Source: Lysobacter terrestris
GTDB lineage: Bacteria > Pseudomonadota > Gammaproteobacteria > Xanthomonadales > Xanthomonadaceae
Reading direction: 5' to 3'
NCBI RefSeq assembly: GCF_014489475.1
Contig: NZ_CP060820.1
Location: 2,000,001-2,064,000 of the forward strand
DNA length: 64,000 nt
Both the position numbers and the translations under genes were made by a program. The notes beneath the pieces were generated by a model. It did not search any database. It was not told the DNA's origin and saw nothing but the letters and a program-made list of their open reading frames with translations. Every line of letters begins with the position of its first letter. Positions within the stretch are counted from its first letter, which is position 1. Below are positions 37,964 through 46,228 of the stretch, piece after piece.

Positions 37964-38679
37964 GCGGCGACGTCTTCGTGGGCGGAATGGAGCGCATCCA
38001 GCCAGTCGGCCAGTGCGGTGAGCGAAGCGAAATGCAGGTCGGGGCGCACGTCGGCGTGCGGCCACTCGAGGTTGTCGCGGTTGAGCCAGCACGTGCGCAG
38101 GCCCGCGCGCGCGGCGCCGACGACGTCCATCTCGATATCGTCGCCCACGTGCAGCACCTGCGCCGGCGCTGCGCCCAGGCGCTCGCAGGCGGCGAGGAAG
38201 ATGCTCGCGTCGGGCTTGGGCGCACCGTGCTCGCGCGCGCCGAGCTGGAAGGCGAAATGGTCGTGCACGCCGATCCGCGCGAGGTCGGCATTGCCGTTGC
38301 TCAGCGCCGCCAGCGGCACGCGCGCGGCGAGGCGCTGCAGGGCGTCGAGCGCGTCGGGGTAGAACTCCACGCGGTTGCGCTCGGCGAAGAACGCCTCGAA
38401 GGCCGCCTCGACGTGCACCGGATCGTCGCCGGCCAGGCGCATGGCGCGGTCCAGGGTCATCCGGCGCATCGCGCTGAAGTCGTGGACCAGCTGCGGGTGG
38501 GCGGCGTTGAGTTCGTCGCGCAGTTCGCGCATGCGTTCGATCGGGAACCGCGCGGCGGTGCGCGGGCAGTTCGCTTCGAGCCAGTCGTGCAGGACCCGTT
38601 CGACCCGCGCCCCGATCGGCGCGAACGGCCACAGGGTGTCGTCGAGGTCGAGGGTGATGGCGCGGACGGGAAAGATCAC
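37960..38679 (-). CDS. HAD-superfamily hydrolase
   Basis: A 239-residue phosphatase-like protein. HAD motif I is D-L-D-D-T-L-W-P (Asp nucleophile about residue 11), motif II S-N-G-N, motif III with Lys in K-P-D-A-S-I-F, motif IV H-V-G-D-D-I-E-M-D. Length and D-D-T-L-W fit the YigB-like FMN/sugar phosphatase group. Substrate not assignable. First gene of a two-gene unit with the M17 peptidase. Confidence 0.88.
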   Translation of the reverse strand: MIFPVRAITLDLDDTLWPFAPIGARVERVLHDWLEANCPRTAARFPIERMRELRDELNAAHPQLVHDFSAMRRMTLDRAMRLAGDDPVHVEAAFEAFFAERNRVEFYPDALDALQRLAARVPLAALSNGNADLARIGVHDHFAFQLGAREHGAPKPDASIFLAACERLGAAPAQVLHVGDDIEMDVVGAARAGLRTCWLNRDNLEWPHADVRPDLHFASLTALADWLDALHSAHEDVAA

Positions 38680-38832
38680 CCGGGCATTGTAGCGGCGTGG
38701 GCGGGCCGGCCCTTAAGAAGGCGTTAGGGCGGGGCGGCGAGGGTCGCGCGTGCGGGCATGAACAGCCGCTTGTTTGCCGTTATTGCCCGCCCGCGTGGCA
38801 TTGGATGGGCCATCGCGTCCTTCTGCCGCGAG

Positions 38833-39939
38833 TTACTCCAGCAGCCGCGCCCAGCCGTCCATGCCCTCGGTGCGCTCCAGCACCAGCTTGACGCACACCA
38901 GCAGCGGCACCGCCAGCAGCAGGCCGGTGATGCCCCACAGCGCGCCGAACACCATCAGGCCCAGGATCAGCACCAGCGGCGACAACCGCATGCGCCGGCC
39001 GAGCACGATCGGGGTGACGATCTGGCCTTCCAGCGTGTGCAGCGCCAGGTACAGGCCGGCCGGCGCGAGCGCGGTGAGGCCGTCGAACTCGGTGAGCCCG
39101 ATCAGCAGCATCACCGCGATGCCGACCAGCGGGCCGACGTACGGCGCGTAGTTGAGCAGCGCCGCCATCGTGCCCCACAGCAGTGCTTCGGGCAGCGGCA
39201 GGCCGAGCAGGTTCAGCGCGATCGCGAACACCAGGCCGACGACGACGTTGATCAGGCTGATCGTCAGCACGTAGCGGGACAGTTCCATCTCGATCGATTG
39301 CAGGATCTCGACCGTGAGCTTCTTCTGCTGGCGGCTGTGCAGCAGGGCGATCGCGTTGCGTTGCAGGTTCTCGCCGTAGACCATGAAGAAGAACGTCAGC
39401 AGCACCACCGCCAGGATCGACGCGAGCAGGCGCGGCGTGGTGGTCAAGGCGCGATAGGGATCGTTGACCTCGGTGCGCACCACCTGCACCGGCTTGGATT
39501 CGCCGCCGGCCGCGCGCGCGAAGCTTTCCGCGGCGCGGTTGGCGTCCTGCATCGGCTTGACCATCTCGCGCAGCTTCGGCGCGAGCGCCTTGAGTTCGCG
39601 CGGTGCCTGCCGCACCCATTCGCCGGCCGGCTCCACCAGCTGGTTGCCCAGCGCGCCGGCGAGGACCAGCCCGCCCACCAGCACCAGCAGCGCGGCGGCG
39701 AAGCGCGGCAGCCACAACCGCTGCAACACGCGGATGATCGGATTGCCGATCAAGGCGAAGAACATCGACAGCAGTACCGGCAGGATCAGTTCCTGCGCCG
39801 CCCACAGCACCGTGCCCACCGCGATGGTCGCGATCACCAGTGCCGCCACGGAGGAGCGCGGGCGCGGGGTGTTGGATTCGGGGGGAATCGGATCCGGAAC
39901 GATGTCGGATGCGCTGGAATCGGATGCAGGGAGCGGCAC
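38833..39939 (-). CDS. AI-2E family transporter (PerM-like)
   Basis: A 368-residue inner-membrane protein with about seven helices; the family blocks G-P-L-V-G-I-A-V-M-L and G-R-R-M-R-L-S-P-L-V-L-I-L-G are present. Family members export AI-2 or act as Na+/H+ antiporters; the role here is open. It starts at GTG 39939, three bases after the stop of the upstream gene, so it ends a five-gene minus-strand unit. Confidence 0.87.
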   Translation of the reverse strand: MPLPASDSSASDIVPDPIPPESNTPRPRSSVAALVIATIAVGTVLWAAQELILPVLLSMFFALIGNPIIRVLQRLWLPRFAAALLVLVGGLVLAGALGNQLVEPAGEWVRQAPRELKALAPKLREMVKPMQDANRAAESFARAAGGESKPVQVVRTEVNDPYRALTTTPRLLASILAVVLLTFFFMVYGENLQRNAIALLHSRQQKKLTVEILQSIEMELSRYVLTISLINVVVGLVFAIALNLLGLPLPEALLWGTMAALLNYAPYVGPLVGIAVMLLIGLTEFDGLTALAPAGLYLALHTLEGQIVTPIVLGRRMRLSPLVLILGLMVFGALWGITGLLLAVPLLVCVKLVLERTEGMDGWARLLE

Positions 39940-39942
39940 GGA

Positions 39943-40356
39943 TCAGGGTCCGGTTGGAGGATGGGGCGCGGCTTGCGCTGGAGCGTGCACCGGTGCCGCC
40001 GCGGGCGCCACCGTCTCGGCGACGGCTTCGGCCGCGCCGGCGGCACGCGCCGATGTTTCCGCCGCGGCTTCGGCCTCTTCGGCCGCGACCTGCGCGCTGC
40101 CACCGGCGAACAGCCCGGACAGCATCGTCACCAGCTGCATCCATTGCCCGCTGCGTGCCGCCGCGCGCAGCGGCTGCGCGCGGCCGACGAGGAAGCCGCT
40201 CGCCAGGCCGGCGATGATCACGCGGCCAGGGGTCCACGCCGCGCGCCAGGTCGTCTTCAGGTGGTCCCATTCGTGCGACACGCGGCGTTCGCGCGCCTCG
40301 AGCGCGGCTTCGGCCTGTTGCACCTTGGCGAGCAGTTGCTTGAAGCCCATGGTCAT
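39943..40356 (-). CDS. Unknown small protein with Ala-rich tail
   Basis: A 137-residue protein I do not recognise. The N-terminal half has a charged coiled-coil-like segment (V-Q-Q-A-E-A-A-L-E-A-R-E-R-R-V-S-H-E-W-D-H-L), a short hydrophobic stretch (V-I-I-A-G-L-A-S-G-F-L-V-G) and then an Ala/Glu/Pro-rich tail. The V-I-I-A-G-x-x-x-G-F-x-x-G pattern resembles small membrane-anchored stress proteins of the YqjK/DUF883 type. It lies seven bases after the next upstream gene and three before the PerM-like gene. Confidence 0.6.
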   Translation of the reverse strand: MTMGFKQLLAKVQQAEAALEARERRVSHEWDHLKTTWRAAWTPGRVIIAGLASGFLVGRAQPLRAAARSGQWMQLVTMLSGLFAGGSAQVAAEEAEAAAETSARAAGAAEAVAETVAPAAAPVHAPAQAAPHPPTGP

Positions 40357-40363
40357 CCGCGGG

Positions 40364-40699
40364 TCATGCCGGGCCGAAATCGGCGCTGGGCGAGGTCGCC
40401 ATGTCCTCGTACAGGCCGAACACGTTGTCGTCGTCCACGCCGGGGTCGCCCAGCGCGTACAACGTGCCGAACACGGCCTCGTAGGCGGTGAGGTGCAGCA
40501 CCGTGCACAGGTCCTGCGGCGACACGCCCGCGGCCAGCATGCGCTCGATCGCCGGCCCGGCGGCGCCGAATCCGCTGTCCGGCGCGCGCCGGCAGTTGTC
40601 GACCACGTTCTGCAGCCGCGCCGGTTCGCGCAGCGGATTGATCACCGCCTGCCAGAGGTGTTCGACCAGTGCTTCGCGGGTGCCCACGCCATGTCCCAT
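40364..40699 (-). CDS. Unknown small soluble protein
   Basis: A 111-residue protein with no recognisable domain. It is acidic at the C-terminus, mostly helical by composition, and has no membrane segment. Start 40699 has AGGAG nine bases upstream (inside the end of the preceding gene); an upstream ATG at 40720 is weaker. Conserved spacing in the five-gene unit argues that it is real. Confidence 0.6.
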   Translation of the reverse strand: MGHGVGTREALVEHLWQAVINPLREPARLQNVVDNCRRAPDSGFGAAGPAIERMLAAGVSPQDLCTVLHLTAYEAVFGTLYALGDPGVDDDNVFGLYEDMATSPSADFGPA

Positions 40700-40709
40700 C
40701 ACCTGCTCC

Positions 40710-41291
40710 TCAGTCCGCACCCGGCGGCGTCACGTCGACGCCGAGGCCCTTCTTCATCGGCGCGCCGTCGGTGGCCGCGGCCACGCGCGCGGCCGCGTCC
40801 TGGGTGGATTCGGGCGAATCCGGGTCGGGCATCAGGTCGGCGAGTTCGCCGATCCCCAGCCGCGCCAGTTGCCGCCGTGTCGCCTGCAGGCGCGTGTGTT
40901 CGAAGTAGTGCATCGCCCGCCACGCGCCGAACGCGGTCACCGCGATGCTGAGCAGCGCGCACACCGCCAGCGACAGCGTCCACGACCAGTCCAGCGCGTC
41001 GTGCAGCACCGCGGTCAGCGCGGCCATCAGCAGCATCCACGCCGAGCCGCCGAACGCCACCGCCACGCCGGTGAAGGCCAGCGCGCGGCCGAATGCACTG
41101 CGCGCCAGCGAGAGGTCGGCGGCGACCAGGATGCGCAGCGCCTTGGCCGCGTCGGAGGCCGCCTTCAGCCCGCTGCGTCCGGCCGCGCCGATGTCGCGCA
41201 GCGATTCGGCCAGGTCGGGCGATGGCGGAGGCGTGGCGCCCGGCTTGTCGGGCCCGGGCGGGTTCGTGTCGTCGCGGCGCGGTTCGTCCAT
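40710..41291 (-). CDS. Phage-holin-like/YqjE family membrane protein
   Basis: A 193-residue protein with two adjacent membrane helices (about 75-125: A-F-T-G-V-A-V-A-F-G-G-S-A-W-M-L-L-M-A-A and L-S-L-A-V-C-A-L-L-S-I-A-V-T-A-F-G), the YqjE/holin-superfamily III layout. Pro-rich N-terminus. Despite the family name it is not a phage gene; in enterobacteria YqjE sits beside YqjD (DUF883), as here. Confidence 0.72.
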   Translation of the reverse strand: MDEPRRDDTNPPGPDKPGATPPPSPDLAESLRDIGAAGRSGLKAASDAAKALRILVAADLSLARSAFGRALAFTGVAVAFGGSAWMLLMAALTAVLHDALDWSWTLSLAVCALLSIAVTAFGAWRAMHYFEHTRLQATRRQLARLGIGELADLMPDPDSPESTQDAAARVAAATDGAPMKKGLGVDVTPPGAD

Positions 41292-41324
41292 CGCGGTCCA
41301 ACCGGGTCGGGCGGTGGGCGGAGA

Positions 41325-41406
41325 GTAGCCCGGGCAAGCGCGGCCTGCGCGAGGAAGGTTCCCGACAACGATCCTGGCAGCGGGTCGACGGCCTCGCCCG
41401 GGCTAC
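41325..41406. repeat. GTAGCCCGGGCAAGCG intergenic repeat (family C)
   Basis: An 82-bp element bounded by GTAGCCCGGGCAAGCG and CGCCCGGGCTAC (inverse complements). Two fuller relatives are at 51247-51332 and 56191-56280. Confidence 0.7.
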
Positions 41407-41416
41407 ATGCGAAGGC

Positions 41417-41779
41417 TCAGCGGTCGCCGCCGCGCGCGAGCTTGGCGATGATCCAGCCCGCGGCGAAGGCGACGCCGAACGAGGCCAGCGGGCGCTCGCG
41501 GATCAGTTCCGCGGCGCTGTCGATCAGGTCGCGGCCCTTGTCCATCAGCGCGTCCATCTGTTCGCGCGCGGCGCCGCCGGCCTGCTCGGCGGCGCTCAGG
41601 CCCGCGTAGGCGCCGTCGGCCAGGTCCGCCTTGACGTTGGCCTTGCCCAGGCGCAGTTCGTCGGCGGCGGCGCCCGCGGCACTGCGCAGCGCGTCGCCGG
41701 TGTCGGTCGCGGCCTGGCGCAGGTGGCTGCCGGCTTCGCCGAGGTGGGCCTTCATGCCATCGGTGCTGGTGGGGGACAT
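41417..41779 (-). CDS. DUF883 (YqjD/ElaB) family protein
   Basis: A 120-residue protein with a long amphipathic helix and a C-terminal glycine-containing membrane segment (R-P-L-A-S-F-G-V-A-F-A-A-G-W-I-I-A-K-L), the hallmark of YqjD/ElaB, which tether ribosomes to the inner membrane in stationary phase in E. coli. Start 41779 has AGGAG. First gene of the five-gene minus-strand unit, ahead of the YqjE-like gene. Confidence 0.85.
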   Translation of the reverse strand: MSPTSTDGMKAHLGEAGSHLRQAATDTGDALRSAAGAAADELRLGKANVKADLADGAYAGLSAAEQAGGAAREQMDALMDKGRDLIDSAAELIRERPLASFGVAFAAGWIIAKLARGGDR

Positions 41780-41822
41780 GCTCGTTCTCCTCGGATAGGG
41801 CGAAGGTGCCGCGGCGGTCGGG

Positions 41823-43268
41823 TCACTGCATCTCGATTTCGCCGCGGCCGCCACCACGGACCACGCGGAACACCAACCTTGCCGGGGCGCGTGTGAAGCT
41901 GGCGCGGAAGCCGGGCAGGTCGTCGAAGTCGCCGCTGGTCGCGGCCACCACCACGTCGCCCTTGGCCAGGCCGTTGCGCGCGGCGCGGCTGCCGCGGGCG
42001 ACGCTCTCGACCAGCACGCCGCCGGCGCCTGACTGGCGCAGCGAGGCGGGCAGTTCGGCGAAGGTGGCGCCTTCCAGGCGCGGGTCGAGTTCGGCGCCGG
42101 CCAACGCGCGCGGCTGCTCGCGCAGGCTGGCGGTGAGCTTGAGCGGCTTGCCGTCGCGGACCACGTCCAGCTCGACCCGGCTGCCCACGGCCTGCAGGCC
42201 TTCGAAGTTGCGCAGCGCGTTGCGGTCGTCGACGTGCTGACCGTTGGCGCCGACGATCACGTCGCCGGCCTTCAGCCCCGCGGCGGCCGCGGCGGAGCCG
42301 GCGAACACGCGCGTGACCGCGGCGCCGCGCGGCTCGCTCAGGCCCAGGCCGGCGGCGATGCGCGGGTCCACGTCCTGGCTTTCCACGCCCAGGGTGCCGC
42401 GGCGCACCTCGCCGGTCGCGACCAGCTGGTCCATCACGCCGCGGGCGAGGCTGGTGGGGATCGCGAAGCCCAGGCCGATGTTGCCCGCCATCGAGCCGCG
42501 CGGATTGAAGCTGGCGGTGTTGATGCCGATCAGTTCGCCGTTGAGGTTGACCAGCGCGCCGCCGGAGTTGCCCGGGTTGATCGAGGCATCGGTCTGGATG
42601 AAGTTCTGGTAGCCCAACCCGCGCAGGCCGCTGCGGCCCACCGCCGAGACGATGCCGGAGGTGACCGTCTGGCCGATGCCGAACGGATTGCCCACCGCGA
42701 CCACGAAGTCGCCCACCTTCAGCTGGCTGGAATCGGCCAGCGGCAACGCGCTGAGGTTGCTGGCCTTGATCCGCATCACCGCGATGTCGGTGTCCGGATC
42801 GGAGCCGATGAACTCGGCGGTGAAGGTGCGCTCGTCGGCCAGCGTCACCGAGACCTCATCGGCGCCTTCGATCACGTGGTGGTTGGTGAGGATCAGGCCG
42901 CGCGCCGCGTCGACGATGACGCCCGAACCCAGCGACTCGTTGATCCGCTCCTGGGTGAGCTGCGGGAACATGCGGCGGAACATCGGATCGTTGGCAAACG
43001 GCCCCACCGCCACGCGCACGCGCTGCTTGGTGTGGACGCTGACCACCGCGGGCGTCACCCGCGCCAGCATCGGCGCGAGCGAAGGCAGCGGCGTGGTGCC
43101 GACCGCGGCCGGCAGCGCGGCGACGGCGGGCGTGGCCGGGACGACGGCCGCGGGGGCCGCTTCCACGGGCGCGTCGAACAGGTCGCGCATCGCGGTTGCG
43201 GCGAAGCCGCCGAACGCGGCGGCGGCAGTCAGGGCGAGCAGGGTCTTGTGGGCGTTCGACAGGCGCAT
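41823..43268 (-). CDS. Do-family periplasmic serine endopeptidase (DegP/DegQ-like)
   Basis: A 481-residue protease/chaperone. N-terminal hydrophobic segment (signal or anchor, about 8-27), trypsin-like domain with His in T-N-H-H-V, Asp in D-T-D-I-A-V-M and Ser in G-N-S-G-G-A-L, then two PDZ domains (about 285-380 and 395-480). In quality-control systems these degrade misfolded envelope proteins. It precedes the DUF883 gene by 43 bases on the same strand. Confidence 0.94.
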   Translation of the reverse strand: MRLSNAHKTLLALTAAAAFGGFAATAMRDLFDAPVEAAPAAVVPATPAVAALPAAVGTTPLPSLAPMLARVTPAVVSVHTKQRVRVAVGPFANDPMFRRMFPQLTQERINESLGSGVIVDAARGLILTNHHVIEGADEVSVTLADERTFTAEFIGSDPDTDIAVMRIKASNLSALPLADSSQLKVGDFVVAVGNPFGIGQTVTSGIVSAVGRSGLRGLGYQNFIQTDASINPGNSGGALVNLNGELIGINTASFNPRGSMAGNIGLGFAIPTSLARGVMDQLVATGEVRRGTLGVESQDVDPRIAAGLGLSEPRGAAVTRVFAGSAAAAAGLKAGDVIVGANGQHVDDRNALRNFEGLQAVGSRVELDVVRDGKPLKLTASLREQPRALAGAELDPRLEGATFAELPASLRQSGAGGVLVESVARGSRAARNGLAKGDVVVAATSGDFDDLPGFRASFTRAPARLVFRVVRGGGRGEIEMQ

Positions 43269-43494
43269 GGTGTCGGTCGGGAGAGGGGATTAGGGAGGGT
43301 CACGGCGCGACCGGCGATTCCGAGCGGTCGCGGACGCCCCAAGTGTCGGCGCAGTCCGCCGAACCGTCCATGAAGTTTCGCACCGCAGCAGTGCCCGCGG
43401 CGCCACGCGGAACGCAAGTTGCGGGCCAAGCCGCGTCATTGCTGGGCCTGCGCGATGTGGCCCTGCGAAGCGGTGGGAATTCACAAAAAACAAG

Positions 43495-43523
43495 TTGACT
43501 TGGTGGAGAGGCGGCATTAGGTT
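43495..43523 (+). promoter_or_regulatory. Candidate sigma-70 promoter of the nrdJ locus
   Basis: TTGACT (43495-43500) and TAGGTT (43518-43523) are spaced by 17 bases. The -35 matches the consensus at five of six positions; the -10 is weak. An A-rich stretch (ACAAAAAACAAG) lies just upstream like an UP element. It stands 340 bases before the nrdJa start, and the 226 bp between it and the protease gene hold no gene. Confidence 0.5.
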
Positions 43524-43537
43524 TGGGCCTCGTCCGG

Positions 43538-43553
43538 CCACTACATCTTGTGG
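43538..43553 (+). promoter_or_regulatory. NrdR-box-like site
   Basis: CCACTACATCTTGTGG resembles the NrdR-box consensus (ACA-C-T-A-T-A-T-A-T-T-G-T-G-T type), with the CACTA and TTGTGG halves forming a dyad. It begins about eight bases past the predicted transcription start. A second box 31-32 bp away, usual for NrdR, is not obvious. Confidence 0.55.
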
Positions 43554-43861
43554 TTGGCCAGACGGGAGGGGCCCAAGCTTAGGGGTAGGCTTGGTTGGTC
43601 AGGACTACGGCCGGTAGACGCAGGGGAGCGGCGTCCGGCAGGAGCAGACCGGGTCGGCAGACGGCCCGAAGACCCACGAAAACACAACAGCCGCAGCAGC
43701 GCGACGCGATCCGGATCCCGCACCACGGGAACACCTCAGGGCATCGATCGCGCGCCAGGCCGTCGGCGTCGTGGGGTGATGTGACGAGCAACACACAACC
43801 ATAAGAACAACATGGGCGGCCGGTGCCATTCCGGTCCCCGATTCAAGGAGACAGGACAGGC
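43554..43861 (+). other. Long leader of nrdJa, no gene
   Basis: About 310 nt of GC-rich sequence without a credible ORF. Small dyads are visible (CCAAGC...GCTTGG near 43572-43595). A cobalamin riboswitch would be logical for a B12-dependent enzyme, but I find no convincing B12 box. It ends in AAGGAG 11 bases before the nrdJa ATG. Confidence 0.5.
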
Positions 43862-46015
43862 ATGAGCACGGTGCGCCTCGAGGCAGTCAAGACCCCCATG
43901 GCCGAGCAGGAAATTCCGATGCAGCCGGCGTCCCAGGACATCTGGGACAAGAAGTACCGGCTGAAGACCAAGTCCGGCGCTGCCGTGGACGCCGACATCG
44001 ACGCCACCTACCAGCGCGTCGCCAAGGCCCTGGCCGAGGCCGAGCCGAACTCCGAGAAGCAGGCCTACTGGTACGAGCGCTTCGTCTGGGCGCTGCGCCG
44101 CGGGGCGATCCCGGCCGGCCGCATCACCTCGAACGCCGGTGCGCTGGAGCACAAGCCCGCCACCTCGACGATCAACTGCACCGTGTCCGGCACCATCGAG
44201 GACTCGATGGACGGCATCCTCGAGAAGGTCCACGAAGCGGGCCTGACCCTGAAGGCCGGCTGCGGCATCGGCTACGAGTTCTCGACGCTGCGTCCGCGCG
44301 GCGCGTTCGTCGCCGGTGCCGGCGCGTACACCTCCGGCCCGATGTCCTTCATGGATATCTACGACAAGATGTGCTTCACCGTGTCGTCGGCCGGTGGCCG
44401 CCGCGGCGCGCAGATGGGCACGTTCGACGTGTCGCACCCGGACGTGAAGGACTTCATCCGCGCCAAGCGCGAAGACGGGCGCCTGCGCCAGTTCAACCTG
44501 AGCTTGCTGATCACCGACGGCTTCATGGACGCGGTGAACCTTGATGCCGACTGGCCGCTGGTGTTCCCGGTCAACGAGAAGGAACAGGGCGACATCGACC
44601 TGGCCGACGCCGAGCAGGTGGTCTGGCGCGACTGGCCGACCCACCGCAACTACATCGTCCGCGACGACGGCCTGGTCGCCTGCAAGATCTACGGCCACAT
44701 CCGCGCGCGGCACCTGTGGGACATGATCATGGTCTCGACGTACGACTACGCCGAGCCGGGCTTCATCCTGATCGACCGCGTCAACGAGATGAACAACAAC
44801 TGGTGGTGCGAGTCGATCCGCGCGACCAACCCCTGCGGCGAGCAGCCGCTGCCGCCGTACGGCGCCTGCCTGCTGGGCTCGGTGAACCTCACCAAGTTCG
44901 TGCGCGACCCGTTCACCGACAAGGCCGCCTTCGACTGGGAGGAATACAAGGAAGTCGTGCGCGTGTTCACCCGCATGCTCGACAACGTGGTCGAAGTGAA
45001 CGGCCTGCCGCTGGAGCAGCAGCGCAACGAGATCATGCGCAAGCGCCGCCACGGCATGGGCTTCCTCGGCCTGGGTTCGACCGTGACCATGCTGAAGATG
45101 AAGTACGGCTCCAAGGAGTCGTGCGACTTCACCGACCGCATCGCCCGCGACATGGCCGTGGCCGGCTGGGAAATGGGCCTGTCGCTGGCCAAGGAAAAGG
45201 GCGCCGCCCCGATCATGGACGAGCGCTTTGCCGTGACCGCCGAGATGCTGCGCAAGCGTCCGGAAATGGTGAAGGACGGCTGGAAGATCGGCCAGGAAAT
45301 CGAAGGCAAGACCCTGCACGCGCGCTACAGCCGCTACATGCAGCGCATCGCCTCGGTCGCCCCGGAACTGGTGGACGAGCTCGCCGAAGTCGGCGCCCGC
45401 TTCACCCACCACAGCTCGATCGCCCCGACCGGCACCATCTCGCTGTCGCTGGCCAACAATGCCTCCAACGGCATCGAGCCGTCGTTCGCGCACCACTACA
45501 GCCGCAACGTGATCCGCGAAGGCAAGAAGACCAAGGAAAAGGTCGACGTCTATTCCTACGAGCTGCTCGCCTACCGCGAGCTGGTCAACGCCAAGGCGAT
45601 GCCGTTCAGCGAGGAAGCCGAGGCCAAGCTGCCCGACTACTTCATCTCCGCCGACGACATCACCCCGAAGGAACACGTCGACGTCCAGGCCGCCGCGCAG
45701 AAGTGGGTCGACTCCTCGATCTCCAAGACCGCGAACGTCCCCACGGACTACCCGTACGAGGACTTCAAGGACATCTACCGCTACGCCCACCAGCAGGGCC
45801 TGAAGGGCTGCACCACCTTCCGCTTCAACCCGGCCGCCTTCCAGGGCGTGCTGGTGAAGGAAGCCGACCTGGAGAACACCACCTACCGCTTCGAGCTCGA
45901 AGACGGCAGCGTGATCGAGGTCAAGGGCAACGAGCAGATCGAATACGACGGCGAGATGCACACCGCCGCCAACCTGTTCGACGCGCTCAAGGAAGGCTAT
46001 TACGGCAAGTTCTGA
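43862..46015 (+). CDS. nrdJa: Adenosylcobalamin-dependent ribonucleotide reductase, NrdJa half
   Basis: A 717-residue class II reductase catalytic subunit that makes deoxynucleotides using a B12 radical. The radical Cys is C325 in N-P-C-G-E-Q; the redox pair is C106 (S-T-I-N-C-T-V) and C336 (Y-G-A-C-L-L-G-S-V-N-L), with the same 11-residue spacing as in Thermotoga NrdJ (322/333). P-T-G-T-I-S-L-S and G-C-T-T-F-R-F-N-P motifs are present. It ends before the tail region of full-length NrdJ, which is encoded separately at 46887-47690. Start ATG 43862 has AAGGAG upstream. Confidence 0.95.
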   Translation: MSTVRLEAVKTPMAEQEIPMQPASQDIWDKKYRLKTKSGAAVDADIDATYQRVAKALAEAEPNSEKQAYWYERFVWALRRGAIPAGRITSNAGALEHKPATSTINCTVSGTIEDSMDGILEKVHEAGLTLKAGCGIGYEFSTLRPRGAFVAGAGAYTSGPMSFMDIYDKMCFTVSSAGGRRGAQMGTFDVSHPDVKDFIRAKREDGRLRQFNLSLLITDGFMDAVNLDADWPLVFPVNEKEQGDIDLADAEQVVWRDWPTHRNYIVRDDGLVACKIYGHIRARHLWDMIMVSTYDYAEPGFILIDRVNEMNNNWWCESIRATNPCGEQPLPPYGACLLGSVNLTKFVRDPFTDKAAFDWEEYKEVVRVFTRMLDNVVEVNGLPLEQQRNEIMRKRRHGMGFLGLGSTVTMLKMKYGSKESCDFTDRIARDMAVAGWEMGLSLAKEKGAAPIMDERFAVTAEMLRKRPEMVKDGWKIGQEIEGKTLHARYSRYMQRIASVAPELVDELAEVGARFTHHSSIAPTGTISLSLANNASNGIEPSFAHHYSRNVIREGKKTKEKVDVYSYELLAYRELVNAKAMPFSEEAEAKLPDYFISADDITPKEHVDVQAAAQKWVDSSISKTANVPTDYPYEDFKDIYRYAHQQGLKGCTTFRFNPAAFQGVLVKEADLENTTYRFELEDGSVIEVKGNEQIEYDGEMHTAANLFDALKEGYYGKF

Positions 46016-46022
46016 CGCCTTG

Positions 46023-46130
46023 CTTCCCTTCTCCCCGCTAGCGGGGAGAAGGTCGAGGCGAGCGACAGCTCGCTGAGGGAAGGGCGGATGAGGGGCGAGC
46101 GCCGCAGGCGCGAGCGAAGCGCCCGGCACA
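46023..46130. repeat. Family B repeat after nrdJa
   Basis: CTTCTCCCCGCTAGCGGGGAGAAGG forms a strong hairpin near 46030-46052, followed by GCGGATGAGGGGCGAGCGC. Related to the copies at 22761 and 36530. It lies between nrdJa and the histone-like gene and could partly terminate or stabilise nrdJa mRNA. Confidence 0.75.
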
Positions 46131-46228
46131 ACAACCCGCCGCAGGTATAGGATCGATTTCGCAACACCGCAGTACCGATTGTTTGTCCCGATAAAACCAG
46201 CAAGGCATAGCGCCCGCGAGGAGGGCAC

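Noticed and set aside
40710-41291. Phage holin or prophage remnant
   Set aside because: No other phage genes are near, and the neighbours (DUF883, PerM-like) match a chromosomal YqjDE-like set.
43554-43861. Cobalamin riboswitch in the nrdJa leader
   Set aside because: The GGCAGGAGCAGACC segment near 43636 is only loosely like a B12 box, and the other conserved riboswitch parts are not visible. Only a covariance search could decide.
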